The notes: generated by a model not told the origin, from the sequence alone. Positions 28,374 to 38,990 are shown, numbered from the stretch's first letter. The stretch: 64,000 bases of DNA from an uncultured bacterium (GCA_937890835.1 CALADF010000035.1:124001-188000); one strand, 5' to 3'. Numbers and translations: made by a program.

Positions 28374-28530
28374 CGGGGCTCCTCTCATCGTGATCGGTTG
28401 ACCTCATGGTAAAATTCCAATAATCCCTGATAAAGAGATTTTGAAAGAGTAAAAAAATATACCGAGGTTATTCCAGCCGGGACGGTGCGTGTTCGCGTCG
28501 CGAGCATGGGTGAGCGACGAGGGGGAGGCC
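28374..28530. other. AT-rich divergent intergenic region
   Basis: 157 bases between the divergent CAP surface protein and zinc-finger protein genes, notably AT-rich at 28405-28475 (an A7 run and TTGAAA at 28441). It must hold promoters for one or both genes; no pair of hexamers at standard spacing is convincing. Confidence 0.4.
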
Positions 28531-29913
28531 ATGGCTTTACGCTTGAGCGATCAAACGAAGACGTCGCGGGGGCGGATCCCCGTGCGCGGCGCGCGCATCG
28601 AGGCGGGCGGCGCGCACGATTCGTCGAGCTTCATCGTGTTCGACCTGGTTCCCGCCCACGAGCTTGCAGGGAGGGCGCAAGATGCCGATGCCGCTTCGCG
28701 CTTCAGCTTGGAGGGTCTTTCCTCAACGCGTGCGGACGGCGTGGTGGACCGTCGGGATGTGCTGGCAACGGCGCGCTTCACCGGGCCTCTTTTCGGCGGG
28801 GAGTCTCGAGAACGCGTGACGGATTGGCTCTGCGCGATGGCCGTTGCGCGCGAGGCGGTTTCGATTCAGGAGGTTCTGAACAAGACGAAGCCCCTCGTCC
28901 CCGCGCTCATGCCGGTGGAGAAGCGTGTTGCGCGAAACGCTCGGACGGGAACGTGTTTCCGAATTTTCTCGATAGCCTTCGATCTCGGCCCCGACGGTGA
29001 GTCGGCTTACGAGCGGATGATGCCGCAGCTTCCCTTCCTGAGGAAGTTTCGCAGCGCTACGTTCGATTACGCGTTCGCCGCCCGCGAGGTCGAGGACGGC
29101 GGGGCCACGCTGCTGCTTTTCCTTCTTTCGTTCGAAGACGAGATCCCGATGTCCGATTTCGCGGCGGCGGTTCGCTATTTCGTCGGGGAGGAGGTTGTCG
29201 GGCAGGCTCTTCAGGCCCTCGCCGGATACGAGGGCGGGTTCGCGAAGGGCTCGGGCGGCCCCGGGTCGCTTGACCTGCTTTCGGAGACGGGGAACTTGCT
29301 GGTGAGCGACGAGCGCATCGTCGAGGAGGATTTCCCCTGCGTGCAGCGTTTGATGTACGCGCTGGTTTCCCTGCACCTCGAGGGCGCGCGCGTCGACGTT
29401 TTCGCAACGGAGGGCGATGGCGACTTCATGACGTTCGACTCGTATCTTTGCTGCTTGTGGTACGAGTTCGCGAAAAAGCTCGGAAAGGTTCGCATCGGAT
29501 ATTGCGCGCAGTGCGGCAAGAGCTTCTCGCTGACCGGCCATCGTGGCGTCGAGCGTCGCTTCTGCAGCGAGAGGTGCAAGACGAAGGCGAAAAACGATCG
29601 GACGGGGGCGCTGCGCGACGAGGTGCGCGAGCGATTTTACGCGGGCGAGTCGGTCGATCGGCTCGCCCTCGAGGTGTTCCCGAAGGATTCGCCGCCGCGT
29701 GCGGTCGAGCGCGTCGTCGCCCATCTTAAGGGGTGGAAGAGGCTGCAGCACGACATCGATGCGGCGCTGGTGCTGAAGGGATCGCGTGAGAAGCTGCTCG
29801 CGCGCTGTCTTGCGGAGGGTGTGACGAGCGAGGTCGAGATCGCCGAACGGGCGCGGTATCTGGCCGATAATCCGCGGGTCGTGCGCGAGGTGCGCCGCCG
29901 CGAGGGAGTGTGA
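28531..29913 (+). CDS. Uncharacterised zinc-finger protein
   Basis: 461-residue cytoplasmic protein that I cannot assign to a named family. The N-terminal ~310 residues show no recognised motif. At ~residue 325 a treble-clef-like finger CAQC-x16-CSERC (ending RRFCSERCKTKAKNDR) recalls the C-terminal CGNR-type finger of some DNA-binding regulators. The C-terminal ~110 residues are helical and Arg-rich. No signal peptide or membrane helix. The ATG at 28531 follows GAGGGGGAGG; an upstream in-frame start is less likely. Codon usage is like its neighbours. It is convergent with the CapA-like gene. Confidence 0.7.
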   Translation: MALRLSDQTKTSRGRIPVRGARIEAGGAHDSSSFIVFDLVPAHELAGRAQDADAASRFSLEGLSSTRADGVVDRRDVLATARFTGPLFGGESRERVTDWLCAMAVAREAVSIQEVLNKTKPLVPALMPVEKRVARNARTGTCFRIFSIAFDLGPDGESAYERMMPQLPFLRKFRSATFDYAFAAREVEDGGATLLLFLLSFEDEIPMSDFAAAVRYFVGEEVVGQALQALAGYEGGFAKGSGGPGSLDLLSETGNLLVSDERIVEEDFPCVQRLMYALVSLHLEGARVDVFATEGDGDFMTFDSYLCCLWYEFAKKLGKVRIGYCAQCGKSFSLTGHRGVERRFCSERCKTKAKNDRTGALRDEVRERFYAGESVDRLALEVFPKDSPPRAVERVVAHLKGWKRLQHDIDAALVLKGSREKLLARCLAEGVTSEVEIAERARYLADNPRVVREVRRREGV

Positions 29914-29996
29914 GGTTGGCCGCTCCGAGCGCGTGCGGTGATCTCTCCCCGTATCGGGTTTTCGCTCCATGGCGCTGGGTTTCACTCGAAGCGCTT

Positions 29997-31235
29997 TCAC
30001 GCCCCGTCGTCTATCGCGAACTCCTCGCCGATGACCTGCCGGGTGGTCGCGCGCATCTGATCTATCGCGGCGGCGCCGTCGTCGAAGATGCGGTGCCTCG
30101 AAGCTATCTCGGGCGTGTAGTCTTTCAGCGCGTAGACTCGATGGTAGCCGTCTTCAGAATGGTTCACCAGGGGAATCCAGGTCACGTTCTCGACGCTCAC
30201 GGCACCGTCTTCCCCGCGGACGAAATCGCAGGAGAGCATGCCCTCGAGTTCGTTCTCCAGGTCGGGCGTCTCGTGGTGCGAGAGGAAGTTGCCCAGCGAG
30301 TACGCCACGAGCGTTTTACCGCCGCCCTCGCCTTCGACCCACTGCAGCGGCCCGATGACGTGCGGATGCGATCCGAGGACCACGTCGACTCCGAGATCCG
30401 CCAGCAGCTGCGCCCAGCGCGTTTGCTCTTCATCGGCTTCAAGCAGGTTCTCGGTTCCCCAGTGCATCGCCACCAAAACCACGTCGGCCGTCTCCTTGGC
30501 GCGTGCGACGTCGGCGCGGATGCGGTCTTCGTCGATGAAGTTGACGGAGTAGGGCTCAAGATCCGTCTGAGTGTACCCGTTGACGCCGTAGGTGTAGTCG
30601 AGAAGGGCGAAGCTGATGCCGTTGCGTTCGACGATCGCCAGCCGGTCGGCTTGCTCTTGGCTTGCCGCGGTGCCGGTGAAGGCGACTGGCTTGCTGCTCC
30701 AGACCGCGAGCGAGTGGTCGACCGCGCCGTAGCAGCCCCAGTCGTAAGAGTGGTTCGTGGCGGACGCCACCAGATCGAACCCCGTCGCCACGACGGCATC
30801 CGCCATCTCGTCGGTCGTGTTGAAGGAGGGGTATCCGCGTGGCCCGATATCGCCGCCGCCCAAATGCGTCTCCTGCTTCACGTACGCCAAATCGGCGGAT
30901 TCGACGTAGGGCTTGATCGGCTCGTAGATGGGCGCGTAATCGTAGACGCCGTCCCCGGTTTCTCCTGCGAGGGAGTCGGCGTATTCGGCGATGCCGATCT
31001 CGGGCAGGTTGTCGCCGACGGCGACGAAGGAGACGCGCCGCTCCTGGCTTTCCGCGGATCCTGCGACGGCGCCGACCTCTTGTGTTTTCGCGATGCAGGT
31101 GGTTAGCGCGAAGGAGAGCAGCGCGACGATAGCCGCGAACCCGATTGCGAGAAGCGCGATGCGGGGCGCGACGCTTCGAGCCGCTCGGGTTGAGGTCGCG
31201 GCCCTTCTCGGCGTGGGTTTTCTTCTTGCAACCAT
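29997..31235 (-). CDS. CapA family (poly-gamma-glutamate synthesis-type) protein
   Basis: 412-residue protein. A positively charged N-terminus and one membrane anchor (IALLAIGFAAIVALLSFAL) precede an extracytoplasmic PGA_cap metallophosphatase-like domain. Its motifs are SFVAVGDNLPE, VKQETHLGGGDIGPRGYPSF, LVASATNHSYDWGCYG, VVLVAMHWGTE, VVLGSHPHVIGPLQW and SLGNFLSHHE. CapA proteins participate in anionic polymer export or modification; no capB/capC is adjacent, so it is probably a stand-alone surface hydrolase. GGAGGG lies before the ATG. Confidence 0.85.
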   Translation of the reverse strand: MVARRKPTPRRAATSTRAARSVAPRIALLAIGFAAIVALLSFALTTCIAKTQEVGAVAGSAESQERRVSFVAVGDNLPEIGIAEYADSLAGETGDGVYDYAPIYEPIKPYVESADLAYVKQETHLGGGDIGPRGYPSFNTTDEMADAVVATGFDLVASATNHSYDWGCYGAVDHSLAVWSSKPVAFTGTAASQEQADRLAIVERNGISFALLDYTYGVNGYTQTDLEPYSVNFIDEDRIRADVARAKETADVVLVAMHWGTENLLEADEEQTRWAQLLADLGVDVVLGSHPHVIGPLQWVEGEGGGKTLVAYSLGNFLSHHETPDLENELEGMLSCDFVRGEDGAVSVENVTWIPLVNHSEDGYHRVYALKDYTPEIASRHRIFDDGAAAIDQMRATTRQVIGEEFAIDDGA

Positions 31236-31376
31236 GAGGCCCTCCTAGACTCCATGCGCTCATTGTAGCGTGTCCCCTTCGATGGCGCAGGCGCGTGCGG
31301 CGCGGCGGGCTCGCCGTCCTGTTCGCTTCCGGTCCCCGATTTATCGTTGTCATGCTGTGATTTGACCCACGTTTGA

Positions 31377-31405
31377 TTTACATGCGTGGTTTCAGCGGCT
31401 ACAAT
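31377..31405 (+). promoter_or_regulatory. Promoter of the TetR/activase operon
   Basis: TTTACA (31377-31382) and TACAAT (31400-31405) are separated by exactly 17 bases, each 5/6 to consensus, 63 bases upstream of the TetR-family start codon. Confidence 0.65.
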
Positions 31406-31467
31406 GGCGTTAATAGACAGAGTGTTGATTTTTGTGCGATGTGTCTAAAAGGAATGCTGGGAGGCAA

Positions 31468-32082
31468 ATGGCTGCTGAAATAGCTCCCGTTGATCGAAGG
31501 ATCACGCGCTCGAAGCGCGCCCTGCGCAAGGCTCTCATCGAGCTTACGGAGGAGTGCGGCCTCGACGGCTTCACGGTCAACGATCTTTGCGCTCGTGCCG
31601 ACCTGAATCGCGGCACGTTCTACAATCACTTCCACGATAAGGATGATCTGCTGGCGGTCCTCGAGAACGAGGTCATGGACGACCTGCGCCGGTTCAACGA
31701 GGAGATCAACAAGCTCACGTTGCTCGATCTGGCCAAGATCAAATTGGCGAAAGAGCCGCTTCCGCTTCTGGTGGGCTTGTTCGACTATCTGCGCGAGCAG
31801 GGGGATTTCCTGTGCGCGATGCTGGGGCCGGGGGGAGATGCCAAGCTCGGGCAGCGTTTGCGCGACTCGCTCTGCACCGATCTCATCCTCGGTCTGCTCC
31901 ACGAGCAGTACCGCAGCGACCCGACTCCGTTCGTTCAATACTACGTCTCCTTCTACGCTTCGGCCTACCTCGGCGTCATCACGCGCTGGCTCGAGTGCGG
32001 AATGAAGGAAAGCTCCGAGGAGATGGCGCGCATCGCCATCCGCCTCCTGTTCATAAAACCCGGCGAATCGATCAAGCTGTAG
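31468..32082 (+). CDS. TetR/AcrR family transcriptional regulator
   Basis: 204-residue regulator. The N-terminal TetR helix-turn-helix is typical (TRSKRALRKALIELTEECGL, then FTVNDLCARADLNRGTFYNHF at ~residues 35-55). The C-terminal ~140 residues are a helical ligand-binding domain of the TetR_C type seen in Gram-positive regulators. The ATG has GGGAGG just upstream. It lies 12 bases before the giant activase/dehydratase gene, so it is almost certainly co-transcribed and likely controls its own operon; the effector is unknown. Confidence 0.9.
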   Translation: MAAEIAPVDRRITRSKRALRKALIELTEECGLDGFTVNDLCARADLNRGTFYNHFHDKDDLLAVLENEVMDDLRRFNEEINKLTLLDLAKIKLAKEPLPLLVGLFDYLREQGDFLCAMLGPGGDAKLGQRLRDSLCTDLILGLLHEQYRSDPTPFVQYYVSFYASAYLGVITRWLECGMKESSEEMARIAIRLLFIKPGESIKL

Positions 32083-32094
32083 GGGGACCTCATC

Positions 32095-35000
32095 ATGTTC
32101 GAGAAGAAAACCGATCATGCCGCAAAGCCCGCGAGGAAGCGCGCGCGCTCCGATGCGGGAAAATACGTTCAGGTTACGACGGACGCCACCGTCGACGCGT
32201 GCTCTATGCGCGTGACGCGCGTGGAGGAGGCCGAGACGGCCGCCGAGGAGCTTAAGGCGCGCGAAGCCGTGCTCGCGGAAGCGGGCGGGCTGCTGCGTCT
32301 GGGCATCGACGTTGGGTCGACCACGGTCAAGCTCGCCGTGCTCGACGCGACGGGCGAGGTGAAGTGGGCGGTGTACCGTCGTCATCATGCCGATGTTCGC
32401 GCGACCATCGTCGAGGTGTTGAAGGAGGCGGCTGGGAAATTCCCCGGTCAGCAGATGACCATCGCCATCACGGGCTCGGGCGGCCTTTTGCTTTCGCAGT
32501 GGCTCGACATCGCCTTCGTCCAGGAGGTCATCGCCAGCAAGACCGCGGTTGAGACCTACATCCCCGCAACCGACGTGGCCATCGAGCTTGGCGGAGAGGA
32601 TGCCAAGATCATCTACTTCGACAACGGCATCGAGCAGCGCATGAACGGCACCTGCGCCGGCGGCACGGGGGCTTTCATCGACCAGATGGCGGCTTTGCTC
32701 GACACCGATGCGGGCGGGCTCAACGAGCTTGCGAAAAGCCACACCACCATCTATCCCATCGCCAGCCGCTGCGGCGTGTTCGCGAAAACCGATGTGCAGC
32801 CGCTGCTCAACGAGGGCGCGAAGAAGGAGGACATCGCCGCCTCCATCTTCCAGTCGGTGGTCACCCAGACCATCTCCGGCCTCGCGTGCGGTCGCCCCAT
32901 CCGCGGCAACGTGGCGTTTTTGGGCGGTCCTTTGCAGTACCTCCCCGAATTGCGCAAACGCTTCTACGAGACGCTCGAACTGCACGGAGACGCCATCATC
33001 GTCCCCGATAACGCGCATCTGTTCGTGGCCAGCGGCTGCGCTATCGCGGGGGCCCAGGCGGGCGCTCGCGTCGAGGCGCTGTCCGATGTGCTCACGCGCT
33101 TGGAGGGTCTCGGCGACATGCAGGGCTCCGAGGTCGTGAGGCTCGCGCCGTTGTTCGCCGACGATGCGGAATACGCCGCGTTCAAAGCGCGACACGACGC
33201 CGAGAAGGTTCGCCGCGGATCCCTTGCCGATTACCGCGGCACGGCGTTTCTGGGCGTCGACGCGGGGTCGACGACGTTCAAGGCGGCGCTCATCGCCGAG
33301 GACGGCGCGCTTCTCTGGTCGACGTACGCTTCGAACAAAGGCGACGTGCTCGGATGCGCGAAGGCGGCTGTCGCCGAGCTGTACCGGGCCCTTCCGATCG
33401 ACGAGTCCGGCAACCCGCTCGTGACCATCGGGCACGCGACGGTCACCGGCTACGGTGAGCATTTGCTGCTCGAGGCGTTGCGCGTCGACTCCGGCGAAAT
33501 CGAGACGGTCGCGCATCTGCGCGGCGCCCAGGAGATGCTGCCCGGCGTCGAGTTCATCTTGGACATCGGCGGTCAGGACATGAAATGCCTGCGTGTGAAA
33601 GACGGCGTGATCGACCACATCATGCTCAACGAGGCGTGCTCGTCGGGCTGCGGCAGCTTCATCGAGAGCTTCGCGACGGGTTTGAACCTCGACGTCGCGG
33701 ATTTCGCGCGTACCGCTGTCAAGGCGGCCAATCCGGTCGACCTGGGCAGCCGCTGCACCGTCTTCATGAACTCGCGCGTGAAGCAGGCTCAGAAGGAGGG
33801 CGCCACCGTCGGCGACATCGCCGCGGGTTTGGCCATCTCGGTCATCAAAAACGCGCTGTTCAAGGTCATCAAGATCCGTGACCCGCACGACGTGGGCGAG
33901 AAGGTCATCGTGCAGGGCGGTACGTTCTTGAACGACGCGGTGCTGCGCGCGTTCGAGCAGCTTTCCGAGGTGAACGCGGTGCGCCCCGACATCGCGGGTA
34001 ACATGGGCGCGTTCGGCGCGGCGCTTCTGGCGCGCGACCGCTACCGCCATGCGCTCGGCGCCGGCGGGGAAGAGGCTCCGCGCTCCACGTTGCTGTCGCT
34101 CGAGGCCATCGAGGCGCTTGCGCCGACCCACCGCACCGTGCGCTGCAAGGGTTGCTCGAACAGCTGCCTGCTCACGGTGAACGATTTCGGCATCGACGAG
34201 ATCACGGGCAAGCATCGCCGCTTCATCACCGGCAACCGCTGCGAGAAGGGCGAGAGCTTCGGCGCCGGCGGGCAGAAAAGCGACGTTCCCAACCTGTTCG
34301 AGTACAAGAGCCAAAGGCTTTTCGACTACTATACGCCGCTTTCTGACGATAAGGTGACACGCGGCGTGGTGGGCATCCCGCGCGCGCTCAACATGTATGA
34401 GAACTACCCGTTCTGGTTCACCTTCTTCACCGAGCTTGGTTATCGCGTGATCCTGTCCGACCCGTCGACGAAAAAGACCTACGAGGCGGGCATCGAGTCC
34501 ATGCCGAGCGAGTCGGTGTGTTATCCGGCGAAGCTCTCGCACGGTCATATAATGAACCTGCTCGGCAAGCATCCCGATTTCATCTGGATGCCGTGCAGCA
34601 AGTGGGAGCGTCAAGAGGACGCCACCGCGGGCAACCACTTCAACTGTCCGATCGTCGCCAGCTATCCCGAGGCGCTGCGCCTCAACATCGACGAGCTGCG
34701 CACGTCCGACACGGCGTTCGTGAGCCCGTGGCTTCCCTACGACAACAAAGAGCACCTGAAGAAGCGCCTGTTCGTCGAGCTGATGGAGAACTTCGCCGCC
34801 GAAACCGGCCTGGATGCGCGCCCGCTCACCCAGGCCGAGGTCGACGCTGCGGTCGATGCGGCGTGGGCCGAAGACGAGGCGTTCAAGCGCGACATGCGCG
34901 TCAAGGGCGTCGAAACGCTCGCGTGGATGGAGAAGACCGGCACCCACGGCATCGTGCTGGCGGGTCGTCCCTATCATCAGGATCCCGAGATCAACCACGC

Positions 35001-36879
35001 CATCCCCGAGCTTTTGACCAGCTTCGGGCTCGCGGTGCTCACCGAGGACTCGGTGGCGCACCTGGGGCAGCTCGAGCGTCCCATTCGCGTCGTCGACCAG
35101 TGGATGTACCATACGCGTCTCTACGCCGCGGCGAAGGTGGCGACGCAGCGCCGCGACCTCGACCTCATCCAGCTCAACTCGTTCGGCTGCGGCCTCGACG
35201 CGCTGACCACCGACCAGGTGCAGGAGGTGCTCGAGTCCGCGGGCAAGGTGTACACGGTTCTGAAGATCGACGAGGTCTCCAACCTGGGCGCCGCGCGCAT
35301 TCGCGTGCGCAGCTTGCTGGCCGCGTTGAAGGATCAGGCCGATCGCGCGGCGGAGGAGGAGGCCGAGCGCGCCGCCGCCGGGCGCACGTGCCCTGCGGCA
35401 TCGATCAACCTCGACGACATCGACAAGCTCGTGCCGCAAAGCTTCACCGAGAAAGCCGACGGCGTGGTTCGCGCCGCCGAGGTGGAGCAGCGCGAGGGAA
35501 CCTCGACCGAGTTCGCCCGCCCGCAGTTCACCGAGAAGATGAAGGAGGAAGGCTACACCATCCTCGCTCCGCAGATGGCCCCGTATCATTTCGAGCTCTT
35601 GGTGCCCATCTTCAAGCGTTTCGGCTACAACGTGGAGCTTCTGCCTTCGGTGGATCACGGCGCGGTCGATGCGGGCTTGAAATACGTCAACAACGACATC
35701 TGCTACCCGTCTATTCTCGTGACCGGCCAGATCATGGAAGCCGTCATGAGCGGACGCTACGATACCGACAAGCTGGCCGTGCTCATCACCCAAACCGGCG
35801 GCGGCTGTCGCGCGACCAACTACATCGCGCTCATCCGCAAGGCGCTCAAGTCGGTGGGGCTGGGGCATGTGCCGGTCATCGCGCTGTCGTTCAAGGATCT
35901 CGGCGAGGTGAACCCCGGCTTTAAAATCACGCCGAAGATGCTGCTGCAGGCGGTGTACGCACTGTGCTACGGCGATTTGCTGATGCAGTGCTTGTACCGC
36001 ACGCGCCCCTACGAGGTTGAGCCGGGTAGCGCGACGAACCTGTTCGATCATTGGATGGCGACGTGCAAGGCGCAGCTCGAATCGGGCGTGACGCGCGGCG
36101 GCTTCAAGAAGACGGTCAAGCAGATCGTCGACGATTTCGACACGCTTCCCCTGCAGGGCGAGGGCACCAAACCGCGCGTCGGCGTGGTCGGCGAGATCCT
36201 CGTGAAGTTCCATCCCACGGCGAACAACCAGATCGTCGACCAGATCGAGCGCGAGGGCTGCGAGGCCGTGGTTCCGGGACTCATCGAGTTCTTCCTGTTC
36301 GGGCTTGCCGGCGCCATCTTCCAGAAGGATCCGCTCGGCCGCTCGGCGAAGGGCGCCGCGGGCAGCCGCGTGGCGCTTGAGGCCATCAAGAAGTTCCGCG
36401 CCCCCGTCACCAACGCGCTCGCGCGCTCCCAGCGCTTCGAGCCTGCGGCGGATATCTACGAGCTGGCCGAATACGCCAGCGAGATCCTGTCGCTGTGCAA
36501 TTCGATGGGCGAGGGCTGGCTTCTCACCGCCGAGATGGTGGAGCTGATTCGCAACGGCTGCCCGAACGTGGTGTGCACGCAGCCGTTCGCCTGCCTGCCG
36601 AACCACGTGGTGGGTAAGTCCGTCATCAAGGAGCTGCGCCGCAAGTACCCCGAGAGCAACATCGTCGCCGTCGACTACGACCCCGGCGCCTCCGAGGTCA
36701 ACCAGCTCAACCGCATCAAGCTCATGATCGCGGTGGCGAAGGCGAACCTGGCCGAGAAGGAGAAGGAGGCGCGCGCGAACCGTGACGCCTTCCTGAAGAA
36801 GGGCGCGCCTGCGCCTCGTTGCGATTGCGAGGGCTGCAAGGTCGGCTACGTCGAGATCAAGGCCGACGAGGAAAACTAA
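32095..36879 (+). CDS. Fused 2-hydroxyacyl-CoA dehydratase activase / DUF2229 / dehydratase-like protein
   Basis: 1594-residue cytoplasmic protein. Two tandem BcrAD/BadFG (ASKHA) ATPase domains begin at ~residue 66 ([17 protein letters not shown]) and ~383 ([16 protein letters not shown]). Each has the cluster-binding Cys segment (CAGGTGAF at ~187; ACSSGCGSF at ~515). A Cys-rich linker ([10 protein letters not shown]) precedes a DUF2229 domain (~755 on) and an HgdB/HgdC-like dehydratase-related region with conserved Cys ([14 protein letters not shown]). The tail has CDCEGC. Activases use ATP to inject an electron into 2-hydroxyacyl-CoA dehydratases; fused forms of ~1400-1600 residues occur in Clostridia and Coriobacteria with unproven substrate. 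AGGGGGA precedes the ATG. Confidence 0.88.
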   Translation: MFEKKTDHAAKPARKRARSDAGKYVQVTTDATVDACSMRVTRVEEAETAAEELKAREAVLAEAGGLLRLGIDVGSTTVKLAVLDATGEVKWAVYRRHHADVRATIVEVLKEAAGKFPGQQMTIAITGSGGLLLSQWLDIAFVQEVIASKTAVETYIPATDVAIELGGEDAKIIYFDNGIEQRMNGTCAGGTGAFIDQMAALLDTDAGGLNELAKSHTTIYPIASRCGVFAKTDVQPLLNEGAKKEDIAASIFQSVVTQTISGLACGRPIRGNVAFLGGPLQYLPELRKRFYETLELHGDAIIVPDNAHLFVASGCAIAGAQAGARVEALSDVLTRLEGLGDMQGSEVVRLAPLFADDAEYAAFKARHDAEKVRRGSLADYRGTAFLGVDAGSTTFKAALIAEDGALLWSTYASNKGDVLGCAKAAVAELYRALPIDESGNPLVTIGHATVTGYGEHLLLEALRVDSGEIETVAHLRGAQEMLPGVEFILDIGGQDMKCLRVKDGVIDHIMLNEACSSGCGSFIESFATGLNLDVADFARTAVKAANPVDLGSRCTVFMNSRVKQAQKEGATVGDIAAGLAISVIKNALFKVIKIRDPHDVGEKVIVQGGTFLNDAVLRAFEQLSEVNAVRPDIAGNMGAFGAALLARDRYRHALGAGGEEAPRSTLLSLEAIEALAPTHRTVRCKGCSNSCLLTVNDFGIDEITGKHRRFITGNRCEKGESFGAGGQKSDVPNLFEYKSQRLFDYYTPLSDDKVTRGVVGIPRALNMYENYPFWFTFFTELGYRVILSDPSTKKTYEAGIESMPSESVCYPAKLSHGHIMNLLGKHPDFIWMPCSKWERQEDATAGNHFNCPIVASYPEALRLNIDELRTSDTAFVSPWLPYDNKEHLKKRLFVELMENFAAETGLDARPLTQAEVDAAVDAAWAEDEAFKRDMRVKGVETLAWMEKTGTHGIVLAGRPYHQDPEINHAIPELLTSFGLAVLTEDSVAHLGQLERPIRVVDQWMYHTRLYAAAKVATQRRDLDLIQLNSFGCGLDALTTDQVQEVLESAGKVYTVLKIDEVSNLGAARIRVRSLLAALKDQADRAAEEEAERAAAGRTCPAASINLDDIDKLVPQSFTEKADGVVRAAEVEQREGTSTEFARPQFTEKMKEEGYTILAPQMAPYHFELLVPIFKRFGYNVELLPSVDHGAVDAGLKYVNNDICYPSILVTGQIMEAVMSGRYDTDKLAVLITQTGGGCRATNYIALIRKALKSVGLGHVPVIALSFKDLGEVNPGFKITPKMLLQAVYALCYGDLLMQCLYRTRPYEVEPGSATNLFDHWMATCKAQLESGVTRGGFKKTVKQIVDDFDTLPLQGEGTKPRVGVVGEILVKFHPTANNQIVDQIEREGCEAVVPGLIEFFLFGLAGAIFQKDPLGRSAKGAAGSRVALEAIKKFRAPVTNALARSQRFEPAADIYELAEYASEILSLCNSMGEGWLLTAEMVELIRNGCPNVVCTQPFACLPNHVVGKSVIKELRRKYPESNIVAVDYDPGASEVNQLNRIKLMIAVAKANLAEKEKEARANRDAFLKKGAPAPRCDCEGCKVGYVEIKADEEN

Positions 36880-36891
36880 AGGACGGGGCGG

Positions 36892-36930
36892 CAGGCTGTG
36901 CGGGGTTTTACCCGGACAGCCTGTTGCCTT
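36892..36930 (+). terminator. Terminator after the activase gene
   Basis: CAGGCTGT (36892-36899) pairs with ACAGCCTG (36916-36923), with an inner CGGG/CCCG stem, followed by TTGCCTTCCTT. Confidence 0.6.
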
Positions 36931-37003
36931 CCTTGACGCAAGCGGTCGTTGCGGGAATGTCGCGGCGGCCGCTTGCGTCGGGCGGATCGAAAGGGAAGAC
37001 GGA

Positions 37004-37897
37004 ATGGGCAGGGATATGCAGGCGGAGGCGAACCCGACGGGCGAGGGCAGGCTCGTCATCGTGCCGACGCCCATCGGCAATCTCGGCGATATGACCTCGC
37101 GCGCACTCGACGCTTTGCGCGGGGCGGATACGGTGTGCGCGGAGGATACGCGCGTGACGGGCAAGCTGCTCGCTGCGTTCGGCATCGAGCGCCGCCTCGA
37201 GCGTCTCGATGAAGCGCTCATCGGCTCGCGCGCGGAGGGCATCGTTCGTCGCGTGCTCGCGGGCGAGGTTATCGCGTACTGCTCCGACGCGGGCATGCCG
37301 GGCGTATCCGATCCGGGTTTGCGCCTCGTCGCCGCCGCGCGCGAGGCCGCCGCGCGCGTGGAGGTCTTGCCCGGCCCCACCGCCGCGGCCACTGCGTACG
37401 TGGCAAGCGGCAGCGCGAACGCCTGCTTTTACTTCGGCGGGTTCTTTCCCCGCAAAGCCGCCGAGCAGCGCTCGGTGCTCGAGTCCTTGCGCCCGCTTGA
37501 CGCGGCGCTCATCTTCTACGAAAGCCCCCGCCGCGTCGCTTCGGCGCTTGACGCCGTCGTCGAGGTCATGCCGCTGCGCCGGGTTACGGTGTGCCGCGAG
37601 CTCACCAAGCTTCACGAGGAGGTCGTGTGCGGCACGGCTTGCGAGGTGCGCGACGAATTCGCGCGCCGCGACGAAGAGGGCGGTGTGAAGGGGGAGATCG
37701 TCCTGGTCATCGACGGGCCCGGCGAGGCCGAGCGATGCCACGACGCGCAGGAGGCCGCAGGTAGCGCCGCCGAGCGCGCTGCGGAGCTTATCGGCGCGGG
37801 CGAGCTTTCCAGGAAGGACATCGTGAAGCGGCTCCGAAAAGAGTTCGGCGTTTCGCGCAACGAGGCGTACGACATCGTCATGCAGGCGGGTCGCTAG
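37004..37897 (+). CDS. rsmI: 16S rRNA (cytidine(1402)-2'-O)-methyltransferase
   Basis: 297-residue SAM-dependent tetrapyrrole-methylase-fold enzyme that methylates C1402 of 16S rRNA in the ribosomal decoding centre. Characteristic RsmI segments: LVIVPTPIGNLGDMTSRAL, CAEDTRVTGKLL, IAYCSDAGMPGVSDPGLRLV, VEVLPGPTAAATAYVASG, IFYESPRRVAS and CRELTKLHEEV. The C-terminal helical domain ends KRLRKEFGVSRNEAYDIVM. GGGAAG is five bases before the ATG; an ATG at 37016 is an alternative. It is upstream of the YgjP-like gene by ~40 bases. Confidence 0.95.
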   Translation: MGRDMQAEANPTGEGRLVIVPTPIGNLGDMTSRALDALRGADTVCAEDTRVTGKLLAAFGIERRLERLDEALIGSRAEGIVRRVLAGEVIAYCSDAGMPGVSDPGLRLVAAAREAAARVEVLPGPTAAATAYVASGSANACFYFGGFFPRKAAEQRSVLESLRPLDAALIFYESPRRVASALDAVVEVMPLRRVTVCRELTKLHEEVVCGTACEVRDEFARRDEEGGVKGEIVLVIDGPGEAERCHDAQEAAGSAAERAAELIGAGELSRKDIVKRLRKEFGVSRNEAYDIVMQAGR

Positions 37898-37940
37898 CAC
37901 CGCCGGGTGCAGCGCGGTGCGAGGAGGGCCGGGTGCTGTT

Positions 37941-38507
37941 ATGGCGGGGAAGAGCAAGCAGGTCGTCTCGATGCTTCGGGTCGACGATGTGGACGTGCGC
38001 GTGACGCGCAAGAACATGAAGAACGTGAGCTTGCGGGTGAAGGCGCCCGACGGGCGCGTCGAGGTCTCGGCACCCTACCATGTGGGCGATGCCTTCATAG
38101 AGTCGATGGTGCGCGAGCGTCGGGCGTGGATAGAGCGCCAGCGTGCGGCGATGGCCGCGTCCCCCCGTGCACGTGCGGACGCCGCCGATCCCGCCGAGGT
38201 CGCCCAATGGAAGGCCGTGGTGTCGGCGTGCGTGCCCGCCCTCGTGGAAGCATGGGAGCCCATCATGGGCGTGAAGGCGGGAGAGCTGGCGTACCGCAAC
38301 ATGAAGAGCCGTTGGGGGAGTTGCCAGCCTTCGACGGGCCGCATCTGCATTAACGTGCGCCTCGCGCTTTATCCCCCCGAATGTTTGGAATACGTGGTGG
38401 TGCATGAGCTGTGCCACCTGCTCGAACGCGGCCATGGCCCGCGGTTTCATGCGCTCATGGATGCGTTCATGCCCGACTGGCGCGAGCGCCGCGCGAAGCT
38501 GCGTTGA
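37941..38507 (+). CDS. YgjP-like M48/DUF45 metallopeptidase
   Basis: 188-residue cytoplasmic protein of the YgjP/DUF45 family. The zinc-binding site is HELCH followed by HGPRFH, and the diagnostic MKSRWGSC precedes it. A beta-rich N-terminal half (VRVTRKNMKNVSLRVKAPDG) is typical. The family is related to SprT/wss1-type metallopeptidases and is sometimes linked to DNA-protein crosslink or restriction contexts; activity is unproven. The nearest Shine-Dalgarno (GAGGAGG) is ~14 bases from the ATG at 37941, longer than usual, so an upstream GTG at 37917 cannot be excluded. It follows rsmI closely. Confidence 0.85.
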   Translation: MAGKSKQVVSMLRVDDVDVRVTRKNMKNVSLRVKAPDGRVEVSAPYHVGDAFIESMVRERRAWIERQRAAMAASPRARADAADPAEVAQWKAVVSACVPALVEAWEPIMGVKAGELAYRNMKSRWGSCQPSTGRICINVRLALYPPECLEYVVVHELCHLLERGHGPRFHALMDAFMPDWRERRAKLR

Positions 38508-38990
38508 GAGCGGCGCGCGAAGCGCCTGCGGGGCGAGCCTGGGTACGGCAAGCGCCCGAGGGGTGAGCTGATCGCGCATCGCAAGGTTTTCCGACCTGGG
38601 GCTGACGGTTCGGAGAGGGCTGCGGTAAGCGCGGTGCGACGTCTCGTGTGCGTTTTCGAGGTGTCCGATTCTCGAATTTGTACGACTTGTATCAACTGGG
38701 GCGGGCTTTCTGGGGCAGGTTGGGCATGTTGAGTCTCATTGCTCGCGGACGGTTTTCAAAACTGCAGGTCAGAGGCGTGTGGCTTCGAGCGGCGCGAGCG
38801 CTTGAAGTTTCAGATGATACAAATCGGCAGAAAATGGGAATTCGCATCGCCGGACTTCGACACGGTGCGCCCGCGGGGCGAACCTGGGCCCGCGGGGCGA
38901 CCCCGGGCGGCGTGGGGCGCTCCGCGCGATGCCGGCCGATGTTTCTCGGTGCGCAGACCTCATCGCGCTCCCTTCATCCTCGTTTTAGTA
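38508..38990. other. Gene-poor intergenic stretch
   Basis: Nearly 500 bases between the YgjP-like gene and the iscS control region. Two short overlapping open frames (38648-38998 and 38739-39020) lack Shine-Dalgarno sequences and recognisable products. It contains TTGTATCA at ~38680 and, inverted, TGATACAA at ~38815, bracketing ~130 bases, and several GGGGCGA blocks near 38875-38900. It may be a small RNA or a decayed element; no firm feature. Confidence 0.4.

Noticed and set aside
31399..37392. A 1997-codon open frame on the minus strand
   Set aside because: It is antisense to the TetR, activase and rsmI genes, is Arg/His-rich, and results from high GC at third positions; the plus-strand products are recognisable families.
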